Program-made: the position numbers and the translations under genes | NCBI RefSeq assembly: GCF_001591145.1 | Contig: NZ_BCUF01000041.1 | Location: 1-54,236, forward strand | DNA: 54,236 nucleotides | Direction: 5' to 3' | Source of the DNA: Vibrio harveyi NBRC 15634 = ATCC 14126 = KCTC 12724 | GTDB lineage: Bacteria > Pseudomonadota > Gammaproteobacteria > Enterobacterales > Vibrionaceae | The notes under the pieces: generated by a model | What the model saw: only the letters and a program-made list of their open reading frames with translations | Database searches by the model: none | What the model was told of the DNA's origin: nothing | Shown: one piece after another, positions 25,838-33,889 of the stretch | Layout of the letters: each line of letters opens with the position of its first letter | Numbering within the stretch: position 1 is the stretch's first letter

Positions 25838-26203
25838 CTACAAATGCTTAACCAGAATGTCCCAATGCATGTAGTAGAAACCAAGTGCAGCGAGCGTAAT
25901 CAAGGCCATTAACAAAATCGCCGCTCGCCAAATAAAGCGTGAACTTCGTGGTGTCAGCTCCTTTTCGCATGCATCGCACGCAGCTAAGAAACCTTTTCGA
26001 TCGTCCAGCTTGTAATCCTCTTCGTGAACAACCTTGTTTCTTACGGTCGCAATAAACCGCAACTTAGCAACAACGTCATGCGGCAAGCGCTCTTCACAAC
26101 TAGTGATAAGCTGATGTAACCCTTTCCCTTCCGCGTGGTATTGCGTACGCAGAAGTTTCTCGATCGTTCGGGTACGCATGACTACTTTCTCAATATCTGA
26201 CAT
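25838..26203 (-). CDS. DUF4145-like protein with C-terminal membrane anchor
   Basis: A 121-aa protein. Residues about 10-85 form a helical domain with the RNKVVHEEDY signature (near 71) of DUF4145/HEPN-like proteins; a hydrophobic segment at about 93-113 anchors the C terminus. A very strong AAGGAGG lies before the ATG. HEPN-type RxxxxH motifs can mark RNases; here RNKVVH is present but activity is unproven. Function unknown. Confidence 0.75.
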   Translation of the reverse strand: MSDIEKVVMRTRTIEKLLRTQYHAEGKGLHQLITSCEERLPHDVVAKLRFIATVRNKVVHEEDYKLDDRKGFLAACDACEKELTPRSSRFIWRAAILLMALITLAALGFYYMHWDILVKHL

Positions 26204-26444
26204 CGTAACCCTCCTTACTTGACCCTTCCTTCGTCAGTCATTTCATTCTTCTATAAATTTAGAACTTTTTCGAGCCAAAAGGTGCAAATTTCCTTTTAAA
26301 TTGTGCTCTTGAACGCATATAAAATGTGAAGTGCGCCGAATAAAATCTACGACGCTTTTACTAGATCACGAATAATTTATCTCAACTCATAGTTTAATCA
26401 GGGAGTTCTGTAAAATAGGTGCCAATGAAACATTGGAGGTTATC

Positions 26445-26774
26445 ATGCCAATCTCACTTATTTTGGCTTTGTTCGCTCTGATTGCGCTCGGCGCATGGGC
26501 GTTTTTCCGCTTCTACAGCAAACATTACTTTGGCGAAGATGCACCTGAGCAAAGTGCTCAAGTGACCATCTTAGACAAACAAGCAATAGAAGTACCGGAT
26601 GCAGAGCCAGGTCAAGACGATCAAGAATATTGGATTTATGTACAACGCGGTTCGATTGGACCAAAACGCGAATTTCAAATCGGTGTGCACTATTACCACG
26701 CACTCAATCCGGGTGATAAAGGCACACTGACTTACCGTGGCGATAAGTTCTTACATTTCGCCTTAAAGCGCTAA
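26445..26774 (+). CDS. DUF2500 family membrane protein (YhhM-like)
   Basis: A 109-aa protein with one N-terminal membrane segment (residues 3-22) and a small beta-rich domain ending in LNPGDKGTLTYRGDKF, typical of DUF2500. ATG 26445 has GGAGG upstream; the frame could start four codons earlier at a TTG, but that would overlap the ribosome site. E. coli YhhM lies near yhhL and yhhN, relatives of which are also in this window. Function unknown. Confidence 0.82.
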   Translation: MPISLILALFALIALGAWAFFRFYSKHYFGEDAPEQSAQVTILDKQAIEVPDAEPGQDDQEYWIYVQRGSIGPKREFQIGVHYYHALNPGDKGTLTYRGDKFLHFALKR

Positions 26775-26775
26775 T

Positions 26776-27789
26776 CTACGGTAGCAACCAGCGAGTCTTG
26801 GCGGACTTGGAGAACAGATAGCTCATCGCCAAGGCTCCAGCACCACTCAATACAATCCAGACAGGAATCACCCATGCAGGGTGGCCTTGATACCAACCGA
26901 ATGCTTTCATCGGCCATAAGAAGATTGGGTGAAGAAGATAAATGCCTAAACTGTGCTGGCTAATAAAACTCACCACTTTTTGCGCTTTCGGTGCCAAGCC
27001 CTCTCCAAAGTAACGACACAACATAAAAATCATCGATGCTGCGAGAATCACATTCAATGTTTTGTATGAGAACCAGCGCCCTACTGTGTATTTGTCTGCT
27101 TCTAAACTGTTGGTCACAACCATAGTAAACGTCACTGCTAATGCCACCAACCCAAACGCAGTAAACGCCGTCACAACGGAACGGTTTAATGGAATTTTCT
27201 TAAACAACACATAGCCTAACGGTAAATACCCCATGTAAAGCCAATATTGATTACTCCATGGTCCATCAATTTTGAATAGGAATAAGGTGCTCGTGAACAA
27301 CCAAAGCGCTAAATAGGTGTAAATAACGCTGTCATCGACATTGCGAACCATCCATTGAAACAACGGAATCACAAAATAGAGTGGAATAAAGTAGTAGAAA
27401 AAACCAAGGTGATAATAAGTTGCATGATACGGACTGTTACTCACCACTTCTTTTACCGTGGCAAAATCAAAACCTTGCGCTGTCCAACCCGATAAATACG
27501 CGTAAAACATCGACCAAACCAAAAAAGGCACCAGCACTTTGCCTAAACGTCGTTTGACGTAGTATTTGGCATCAAAAGGACGCGTATCGCTGAGCATCAA
27601 TGCACCAGTTATCAAAATAAACACTGGCACCGCCCAACGCGTCACGCTGTTCACTCCGACTGCCGTCGCCCATTGATCGAATGGAATCACGCCCAATTCA
27701 TTACGATATGGCGCTAACACGTGAATAGCGATCACTGCCACAGCAGCGACACAACGTAATAAGTCGAAAAACAGAACCCTTTCTCTCAT
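26776..27789 (-). CDS. Acyltransferase-3 family O-acetyltransferase
   Basis: A 337-aa integral membrane protein with about ten hydrophobic segments, of the OafA/WecH type that O-acetylates surface polysaccharides or osmoregulated glucans. The N-terminal DLLRCVAAVAVIAIH carries the conserved Arg and His; RWAVPVFILITGALML follows. ATG 27789 has AGGAAAGGG directly upstream; GTG at 27816 is less likely. Its 3' end almost touches the convergent DUF2500 gene (1 nt). The acceptor is unknown. Confidence 0.82.
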   Translation of the reverse strand: MRERVLFFDLLRCVAAVAVIAIHVLAPYRNELGVIPFDQWATAVGVNSVTRWAVPVFILITGALMLSDTRPFDAKYYVKRRLGKVLVPFLVWSMFYAYLSGWTAQGFDFATVKEVVSNSPYHATYYHLGFFYYFIPLYFVIPLFQWMVRNVDDSVIYTYLALWLFTSTLFLFKIDGPWSNQYWLYMGYLPLGYVLFKKIPLNRSVVTAFTAFGLVALAVTFTMVVTNSLEADKYTVGRWFSYKTLNVILAASMIFMLCRYFGEGLAPKAQKVVSFISQHSLGIYLLHPIFLWPMKAFGWYQGHPAWVIPVWIVLSGAGALAMSYLFSKSAKTRWLLP

Positions 27790-28039
27790 ACCCTTTCCTA
27801 GTTTGTGTAACTTCACGTCTATAGCATAGGGTAATTTTCGCTCAGTTAAATAGTTAACAATCTGTTTTTGCTTATTTTTAACTCAGCTATGAAGCTCTAA
27901 TAACATTGATTTGCACAATAGTTAGCGACAAATCCTATTGTACAAATAGGATCACCAGCCCTAAGCTTTCTTGGATATGAAACAGATTTAGCCGTTTCTT
28001 TCCATTAGGATGCTGGACAGATTATTAAGAGAGGTCTTT

Positions 28040-28420
28040 ATGAAGAAAACATTATTAGCATCACTGGTTAGTGTAGTGGCTTTAGCTGGATGTAATCAAA
28101 AGGAAGAGACCGTGGCACCAACACAATCGCAATCGGAAGCGAACCCTATCTGCAGCACGGAAAATCTTGCTGGCGGCTGGTCACAAGGTGAAGTAACACC
28201 TGAGGCTCAGCAAGCGCTCGACTTTGTTCTTGGGCAGATGAATACCGCTGCTAAACTAAAAGAAATCTTGAGCGTACGAACTCAAGTCGTGAATGGCATT
28301 AACTACGCGATTGAATTCGAAATGGACAATGGTGAAGTCTGGAACACCATCGTTTACCGTTCGTTAAAAGGTGATATGGAAATGACGCAACCGGCACAGC
28401 AAGGTCGCCTTTGCCCATAA
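28040..28420 (+). CDS. Lipoprotein with cystatin-like domain
   Basis: A 126-aa lipoprotein. The signal peptide ends in the lipobox LAGC (residues about 15-18), and position +2 is Asn. The mature part has the cystatin layout: a helix (PEAQQALDFVLGQMN), then the QVVNG loop (QxVxG motif, about residue 86) within a strand, then strands ending in LCP. Cystatins inhibit papain-like cysteine proteases; a periplasmic inhibitor role is inference. The start at 28040 has GAGAGG upstream; the frame is open ten codons earlier. Single gene with its own terminator. Confidence 0.78.
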   Translation: MKKTLLASLVSVVALAGCNQKEETVAPTQSQSEANPICSTENLAGGWSQGEVTPEAQQALDFVLGQMNTAAKLKEILSVRTQVVNGINYAIEFEMDNGEVWNTIVYRSLKGDMEMTQPAQQGRLCP

Positions 28421-28458
28421 CCAAGATTTACTGATTTGCGATACTGAATCGTAAATAC

Positions 28459-28489
28459 AAAAATGGCTCCCAATATGGAGCCATTTTTA
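28459..28489. terminator. Bidirectional terminator (lipoprotein / arsJ)
   Basis: AAAAATGGCTCC-CAATAT-GGAGCCATTTTTATT between convergent genes. Confidence 0.87.
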
Positions 28490-28509
28490 TTTCTAACTCG
28501 TAAATCGAT

Positions 28510-29727
28510 TTAAGCCGTAGCTACTTTGGTTTTTGGTAGCTTGATAGAAATGACCGTTGTCAGCGCTAAGAAGGCAAAGGACACCCACAAACATGCAGCA
28601 AGCCCTGCTTCTTGGTAAATCCAACCAGAAAGAACCGTACCGATCAAACGTCCCATCGCATTCGCCATGTAATAGAAACCGACATCCAATGAAACACCGT
28701 CGCCTTTTGCGTAGCTGACGATTAGATAAGAGTGCAAAGATGAGTTCACCGCAAATACGGCACCAAAAATCATCAAGCCCACCACAATGACCAGTTCTGG
28801 TTGCCAGCCAATCTGCACGCCGTAAGCAATTGCACCAGTGATAACAGCAAGGATACCAGCCCAAATTAATGCCGCGCTGCCATCTGGCACTCGACCTTGC
28901 GCTTTACCGGTAATACGAGGTGCAAAGCCTTGAACGAATCCGTAAGCAATCACCCAAGCTGCCAGGAAGCCGCCCACCATCAGGTGATCCCAACCAAATA
29001 CGCTGCCAAGGTAAATCGGCAGTGCAACAACAAACCACACATCACGAGCACCAAATAGGAACATACGCGCTGCAGAAAGGATGTTCACCGATTCTGACTT
29101 AGAGAAAATCTGACGAAATTTAGGTTTGCTCTTCGCCTTACCCATATCCGCTTCTAACCAAACTAAACTGCACACGAAGACAATCGCCAGCACACTTGCC
29201 ATGATGATCATCGAAGTTTGGAAACCAAACGCTGATAGCAATAAACCACCAACAAAGAAACCCGCACCTTTCAGTGCATTCTTCGAGCCCGTTAAGATCG
29301 CAACCCACTTATAAAGTGCACCTTGCTGTTCGTCTGGCACCAAAGTTTTGATCGCACTCTTGGCACTCATCTTATTTAAGTCTTTGGCAATACCCGAAAT
29401 TGCCTGCGCCGCCATTACCCAAGGAATGGTCAACCAAGCATTGGGCACTGCCAGCATCAGCAAGGCGAAAATCTGCATCCCTAAGCCGACGTTCATGGTT
29501 TTGTTCAAACCAAGTCGAGCACCTAACCAGCCGCCAACCAAGTTGGTCACTACGCCAAAAAATTCATAGAAAAGGAACAGCGAAGCAATGGCTAAGCTTG
29601 AGTAACCTAAGTCATGGAAGTAAAGCACCACCAGCATACGTAGTGCACCATCCGTCACGGTGAAGTTCCAATAGTTGAACGTCACCAGCATATACTGACG
29701 GATACTTTTGCTTAGTTTTGAAATCAT
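28510..29727 (-). CDS. arsJ: Organoarsenical efflux MFS permease ArsJ
   Basis: A 405-aa MFS transporter with about twelve membrane segments. The N-terminal FNYWNFTVTDGALRMLV and KDLNKMSAKSAIK blocks are characteristic of ArsJ. The family exports 1-arseno-3-phosphoglycerate made by an associated GAPDH from arsenate, after which the compound breaks down outside the cell. GAGG precedes the ATG. It is last in an arsR-GAPDH-phosphatase-arsJ array, but is set 257 nt from the phosphatase gene, with two hairpins in the gap. Confidence 0.93.
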   Translation of the reverse strand: MISKLSKSIRQYMLVTFNYWNFTVTDGALRMLVVLYFHDLGYSSLAIASLFLFYEFFGVVTNLVGGWLGARLGLNKTMNVGLGMQIFALLMLAVPNAWLTIPWVMAAQAISGIAKDLNKMSAKSAIKTLVPDEQQGALYKWVAILTGSKNALKGAGFFVGGLLLSAFGFQTSMIIMASVLAIVFVCSLVWLEADMGKAKSKPKFRQIFSKSESVNILSAARMFLFGARDVWFVVALPIYLGSVFGWDHLMVGGFLAAWVIAYGFVQGFAPRITGKAQGRVPDGSAALIWAGILAVITGAIAYGVQIGWQPELVIVVGLMIFGAVFAVNSSLHSYLIVSYAKGDGVSLDVGFYYMANAMGRLIGTVLSGWIYQEAGLAACLWVSFAFLALTTVISIKLPKTKVATA

Positions 29728-29751
29728 AACGACCTCAGATGTACAGCATTT

Positions 29752-29784
29752 AGAGTATTTAGATCATGATGTTCCAAATACTCT
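29752..29784 (-). repeat. Hairpin element 1 upstream of arsJ
   Basis: A 12-bp stem (29752-29763 with 29773-29784) and a 9-nt loop TCATGATGT. One A.C mismatch on the plus strand becomes a U.G wobble in RNA from the minus strand, the strand of the operon. It lies 25-57 nt before the arsJ start. Confidence 0.75.
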
Positions 29785-29942
29785 ATGACCTGAACACCAG
29801 CATTGAGCCATCTCAATACTGGCGCTAAATTGTGAAACAAGAACTGATGAAAATCTAAATATTATTTATTAATAAACAATAGTTTAAATGTAAAACCAAT
29901 AAACAAGAATCACATAAATTGGTAAGCCATCACAGCATAAAG

Positions 29943-29975
29943 AGAGCTTTTGGATCATGATGTTCCAAAAGCTCT
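29943..29975 (-). repeat. Hairpin element 2 after the phosphatase gene
   Basis: A perfect 12-bp stem (29943-29954 with 29964-29975) with the same 9-nt loop as element 1 and a related flank (TCAG, ATAGAG on one side, ATGCTGT on the other). Two stem positions differ from element 1 by compensating changes. It starts 9 nt past the phosphatase stop and lacks a U tract. Confidence 0.75.
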
Positions 29976-29984
29976 ATAAGCTGA

Positions 29985-30479
29985 TCAAGCGTTTTGAGCT
30001 ACACGCTCGATGTACTCAACTTGTACAGGCTTTGTGAAAGCACCAGGACGCAGCGCTTGCACTTCACGCACGATGTCTTCTAGCGCCCAATCTTTCTCTA
30101 ACAGTAGGTGCGCAGCGAACAAACCTGTGCGACCAGAGCCCCCCATGCAGTGCATTGCAACCTTACCACCTTGAGCAAGAATCGCGTGCAGTTCAGGACT
30201 CGCTTGTGACCATTTTTCAGCGAACTCTTCGCCCGGAGCACAATCATCTTCAATCTCAATTTGGAACCATTTCATGCCCAATTGTTGAGTCAATTCACCC
30301 AACGCAGACACGTCTTTTGCTGCTAGTTCAGCATTATCAAGAGCAGTAACAATTGCTTCTACGCCTTGCGCTTTTAGCTGCTCTAGCGAAGCTTGCAGTT
30401 CAACACCTTTGGTGCCTGGACATGGAGTCAGTACCAACGCGCCCGCTTCTAAATCTAATTGCCATGTAGGATGAGACAT
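29985..30479 (-). CDS. CDKN3-like tyrosine/dual-specificity phosphatase in an arsenic cluster
   Basis: A 164-aa cytosolic protein with the PTP loop HCMGGSGRTG (HCx5R; Cys near residue 110) and a likely general acid in the EDDCAPGEEF loop (near 78-80). The arrangement resembles the CDKN3 group of dual-specificity phosphatases. It sits 12 nt downstream of the GAPDH gene, so the two are surely cotranscribed. No substrate is established; a phosphorylated or arsenylated three-carbon intermediate is only a hypothesis drawn from the context. Confidence 0.85.
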   Translation of the reverse strand: MSHPTWQLDLEAGALVLTPCPGTKGVELQASLEQLKAQGVEAIVTALDNAELAAKDVSALGELTQQLGMKWFQIEIEDDCAPGEEFAEKWSQASPELHAILAQGGKVAMHCMGGSGRTGLFAAHLLLEKDWALEDIVREVQALRPGAFTKPVQVEYIERVAQNA

Positions 30480-30490
30480 CTTAAAGCTCC

Positions 30491-31492
30491 TTATGCCATA
30501 CCAACGTTACGAACCAATTCTGCAGTACGCGTCGCGTAACCCATTTCGTTATCGTACCAAGCGTAAATCTTCACCATACGAGAACCTACTACCATGGTTG
30601 ATTGCGCATCAACGATAGTTGAACGTTGGTCGCCTTTGTAATCAATAGAAACCAATGGGCGCTCTTCAAAGCCAAGGATGCCTTTTAGCTCGCCTTCAGA
30701 AGCTTCTTTCAGTAATGCGTTAACCTCTTCTGCTGTGGTATCACGTTTCACATCAAAAATAATGTCAGTGAGTGAGGCGTTTGCCAGAGGAACACGAACC
30801 GCGTGACCGTTAATCTTGTCTTTCAACTCAGGGAAGATTTCAACAATCGCTTTTGCACTGCCCGTTGTGGTTGGGATTAGGCTCATGCCACACGCACGTG
30901 CACGACGTAGGTCTTTGTGCGGCGCATCCAGAATCGTTTGTGTGTTAGTTAAATCGTGAATCGTTGTGAATGACGATTGTTCAATGCCCAGTTTTTCGTG
31001 AATCACTTTCACAACAGGTGCAATACAGTTCGTTGTACAAGACGCTGCGGTTACGATGCGGTGCTGCGCAGGGTCGAAGATGTGGTCGTTCACACCCACT
31101 ACGATGTTAGCTACGCCGTCTTCTTTTACTGGTGCGCTAACAACAACACGTTTTACGCCTTGCTCTAGGTATTTGTTTAGGAATGAGGTTTTGCGATGAA
31201 CGCCCGTTGCTTCAATCACAACATCACATTGACCCCAGTTCACAGCATCGATATCACGCTCTTGTGAAGTCGTGATGCGCTTACCGTTGATCACCATGTC
31301 TGTGCCTTCAACTTGCACTGCATGGTTCCAACGACCTTGAACTGAATCGAACTCAAGTAAGTGACCCAGAGTCGCCGCATCACCCGCTACATCGTTGATG
31401 TGTACGAACTCTAGTTCTGGCCAATCAAACGCTGCGCGTAATGCCAAACGACCAATTCGACCGAAACCGTTAATACCTACTTTAATCGTCAT
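30491..31492 (-). CDS. ArsJ-associated glyceraldehyde-3-phosphate dehydrogenase
   Basis: A 333-aa NAD-dependent dehydrogenase. GINGFGRIGRLALRA (residues 6-20) binds NAD; the catalytic cysteine is in ASCTTNC (near 150) and the partner His in a later strand. In ArsJ systems it uses arsenate in place of phosphate, producing 1-arseno-3-phosphoglycerate for export. It lies between arsR (27-nt gap) and the phosphatase gene and is separate from the housekeeping gapA, which is not in this window. The arsenic role follows from linkage. Confidence 0.92.
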   Translation of the reverse strand: MTIKVGINGFGRIGRLALRAAFDWPELEFVHINDVAGDAATLGHLLEFDSVQGRWNHAVQVEGTDMVINGKRITTSQERDIDAVNWGQCDVVIEATGVHRKTSFLNKYLEQGVKRVVVSAPVKEDGVANIVVGVNDHIFDPAQHRIVTAASCTTNCIAPVVKVIHEKLGIEQSSFTTIHDLTNTQTILDAPHKDLRRARACGMSLIPTTTGSAKAIVEIFPELKDKINGHAVRVPLANASLTDIIFDVKRDTTAEEVNALLKEASEGELKGILGFEERPLVSIDYKGDQRSTIVDAQSTMVVGSRMVKIYAWYDNEMGYATRTAELVRNVGMA

Positions 31493-31519
31493 AATCTTCT
31501 ACCTTTAAGCTTTCGCTGG

Positions 31520-31855
31520 TTAACAGCACGCTGCGCGAGCTTTGTCGTGCAAACGTGAAATATCTTCTTGGTACTCTTGCTTCAAGCAATTCGAGGCTAC
31601 CAAGTCATCAATCAGTTTTTGCATCCATCCCGGTAATTGATCTGACAGCTCGTAGTACACCCATTGCCCCTGACGTTTATCAACCAAAATACCATTTGAT
31701 CTTAGCTGAGCCAGATGGCGAGAAATCTTTGGTTGGCTTTGTTGTAGCGCATGGGCTAAATCACCAACACAAGTTTCCCCTTCACGAACCACCAGCATTA
31801 AGCAACGCACACGAGTCTCGTCGGAAAGAAGTTTGAAAAACTGATGTGGAAGCAT
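31520..31855 (-). CDS. arsR: ArsR/SmtB-family repressor
   Basis: A 111-aa winged-helix regulator. The recognition region is CVGDLAHALQQSQPKISRHLAQLR (positions about 29-52); classical E. coli ArsR has two or three Cys in this helix, here only one remains (TCVGDL). A Cys near 88 and a C-terminal CC pair could form an alternative As(III) site, as known for some ArsR proteins. ATG 31855 is chosen; the longer frame to 31885 would cover the palindrome and promoter. First gene of the arsenic operon and probably autoregulated. Confidence 0.9.
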   Translation of the reverse strand: MLPHQFFKLLSDETRVRCLMLVVREGETCVGDLAHALQQSQPKISRHLAQLRSNGILVDKRQGQWVYYELSDQLPGWMQKLIDDLVASNCLKQEYQEDISRLHDKARAACC

Positions 31856-31875
31856 ACTTACATACCTATATATGG

Positions 31876-31914
31876 ATATGCGCATATAGTTATTTAAAAA
31901 TAGAATAACGTCAA
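31876..31914 (-). promoter_or_regulatory. ars operon promoter and operator
   Basis: On the minus strand TTGACG (31909-31914), a 16-17 nt spacer and TAACTA/AACTAT (31886-31892), immediately followed by the perfect palindrome ATATGCGCATAT (31876-31887). The position just downstream of the -10 suits an ArsR operator. Confidence 0.6.
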
Positions 31915-31957
31915 GCGATCGTGCTCGACTGTAATAAAAGTTTAATATTTGATCAGA

Positions 31958-33181
31958 TTAGGCGCCAGAAAAGGTCTGGCTCCAGCGAACGGCTTCGCCA
32001 AGTTCAGACTTAACATCATCCACAGAAAGTCCGAGTTGCTGGGAGAATTGCTCCACGCCTGCCCAATCGGCACGCTCGTAGCATTCCTCAATTGCCAACA
32101 ACGCGCCGTATTCACCTTGGCGATGCAACAAGGCTTGCTGCACGGAAGGGCTTAAAGGCAGCTGTCCCACTAAAGATTCCACAGACAAATCAAGCATGGC
32201 GTCGAGAATCGATAACAAGCCAACCATAAAACCCTGCTCGTTGAGATGCGCAAAAGGTTGATAGCGCGACATAGCTTCGCAGAATTGAGCGCGTTGCAAA
32301 GATAAGTTGTACAACTCGCGCGGCTTCTGCCCGGAGATATATGACGCAACCACCAGTGAGACAAACATTTTGAGCTTTTCTTGTCCAAGATAAATCAAAG
32401 CTTGGCGGAATGAAGTGATGGTCACTTCTAACGTGGTCGATTGTGTATTCACAAAACGCAGTAACTTGTACGACAGCGTGACATCTTGAGTAATGATGTT
32501 TTCAATCCGGTCAAAGTCTGGATCGGGGACACACACTTCTCGAAATAGCTTGAGCGCCAACACTTGCTCGGGACTCACGTATTTAGTCTGCATCACTTCA
32601 GGCTTGCTGAAGAAGTAGCCTTGGAAGAATTTAAAGCCTGCCTCTTTGGTCGCTTCAAACTCAGCTTCGGTTTCTACTCGCTCAGCTAAGAAATGGTATT
32701 TGGTGCGCTTTTTAGTGTGCTTCTTAACTAAGTCGCATGCCTTTTTTAGCCCCATCGCCATGATATCGAGTTTCACGATATGGACATACGGTAAGAAACG
32801 ACGCCATTCGTCAGTCAACGTGAAGTCATCAAGCGCGATCAAATAGCCTTCACGGTACAGTTCGCGAATGGCTTCAAGCAGCTCATCGGTTGGTTGGCAG
32901 GTTTCGAGTACCTCAACCACGATTTTGTTTTTCGGCAAGCTTCTTGGCAGCCGACGCAGCAAACTTTGGTGAGGAAAATTGATGAAGCATCGTGAAGATG
33001 CAATCAGAGGATTGGTTCCGACAGAGAGAAAGTTCTCTACTATCAATCGGTATGTCGCCCTGTTTGAATCGATGTGCGCAGGATAGGCATTACTTTCACC
33101 ATCGCGGAACAACAACTCATATCCCAGCGTCTGTCTTTTACGGTTAAAGATTGGCTGGCGGGCGACATATGCGTTTTTCAT
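31958..33181 (-). CDS. EAL-like/HDOD domain signalling protein
   Basis: A 407-aa cytosolic protein of the YuxH type: an N-terminal EAL-like domain (about 1-205) and a C-terminal HDOD domain (about 210-400). The catalytic EAL motif reads ELL (GYELLFRD, near 22) and the DDFG motif reads LDDFT, while KLD and the QGYFF segment persist. Several metal ligands look changed, so cyclic-di-GMP hydrolysis is doubtful. Related Vibrio proteins influence motility. Single gene; no operon partner evident. Confidence 0.85.
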   Translation of the reverse strand: MKNAYVARQPIFNRKRQTLGYELLFRDGESNAYPAHIDSNRATYRLIVENFLSVGTNPLIASSRCFINFPHQSLLRRLPRSLPKNKIVVEVLETCQPTDELLEAIRELYREGYLIALDDFTLTDEWRRFLPYVHIVKLDIMAMGLKKACDLVKKHTKKRTKYHFLAERVETEAEFEATKEAGFKFFQGYFFSKPEVMQTKYVSPEQVLALKLFREVCVPDPDFDRIENIITQDVTLSYKLLRFVNTQSTTLEVTITSFRQALIYLGQEKLKMFVSLVVASYISGQKPRELYNLSLQRAQFCEAMSRYQPFAHLNEQGFMVGLLSILDAMLDLSVESLVGQLPLSPSVQQALLHRQGEYGALLAIEECYERADWAGVEQFSQQLGLSVDDVKSELGEAVRWSQTFSGA

Positions 33182-33209
33182 TCGAAATTATTGTGCTTTT
33201 TATAACTTG

Positions 33210-33824
33210 TTACTTAGCTGCCGCTAATAATGCACCACATCCCATGAACATTGAACCGAATACTTTATTAATTTTGCCCATGATCTTATCTGAGCGAATA
33301 AAGCGTCCCATTTGTGCGGCCAAACTGGTGTAGCCCAGCATCACAAACGCGTCAATGGTCACCGTCGTCACGCCCAATACCAACAGCTGAGTTAGTTGGT
33401 CTTTCGCTGGATCGATAAATTGTGGAAACAGTGCCACCAAGAATACGATCGATTTCGGGTTAGTCAGGTTGATAAGAATGGCTTTGTACAACAGAGAAGT
33501 ACCTGACATGGTTTGGTGACTTTCGGTCGCAACCAAGCCGGATGTATCACGCCACTTTTGAATGCCGAGCCACACAAGGTAAGCTGCACCAACCCATTTG
33601 ATCACAGTAAATGCCGTTGCCGATTGCGCGACTAAAGCACCAATGCCAGCGCCAACCAAAGCAATATGAATTGCCAAACCAATCTGTAAACCAACGATAG
33701 CACCCAATGACTTGCGCGTGCCGTAACTCAAACCATTACTGATTGAGTTGACGGTGCCAGATCCCGGAGCCAGACTAAAAACGATTGCAGTTACCACATA
33801 GGCTAACCAAACATGGGTATCCAT
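33210..33824 (-). CDS. rhtB: LysE/RhtB family amino-acid exporter
   Basis: A 204-aa inner-membrane protein with about six membrane segments. The N-terminal VFSLAPGSGTVNSISNGLSYG holds the family PGP-like motif (here PGS). RhtB in E. coli exports homoserine and homoserine lactone. It is divergent from pldB, with yigL beyond, matching the E. coli rhtB-pldB-yigL neighbourhood. GAGGAAATGCA precedes the ATG. Confidence 0.88.
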   Translation of the reverse strand: MDTHVWLAYVVTAIVFSLAPGSGTVNSISNGLSYGTRKSLGAIVGLQIGLAIHIALVGAGIGALVAQSATAFTVIKWVGAAYLVWLGIQKWRDTSGLVATESHQTMSGTSLLYKAILINLTNPKSIVFLVALFPQFIDPAKDQLTQLLVLGVTTVTIDAFVMLGYTSLAAQMGRFIRSDKIMGKINKVFGSMFMGCGALLAAAK

Positions 33825-33889
33825 TGCATTTCCTCAATAATTCTTCGATGATACATCGCGTAAACAACGTATCTTCAGGTAATCGACTA

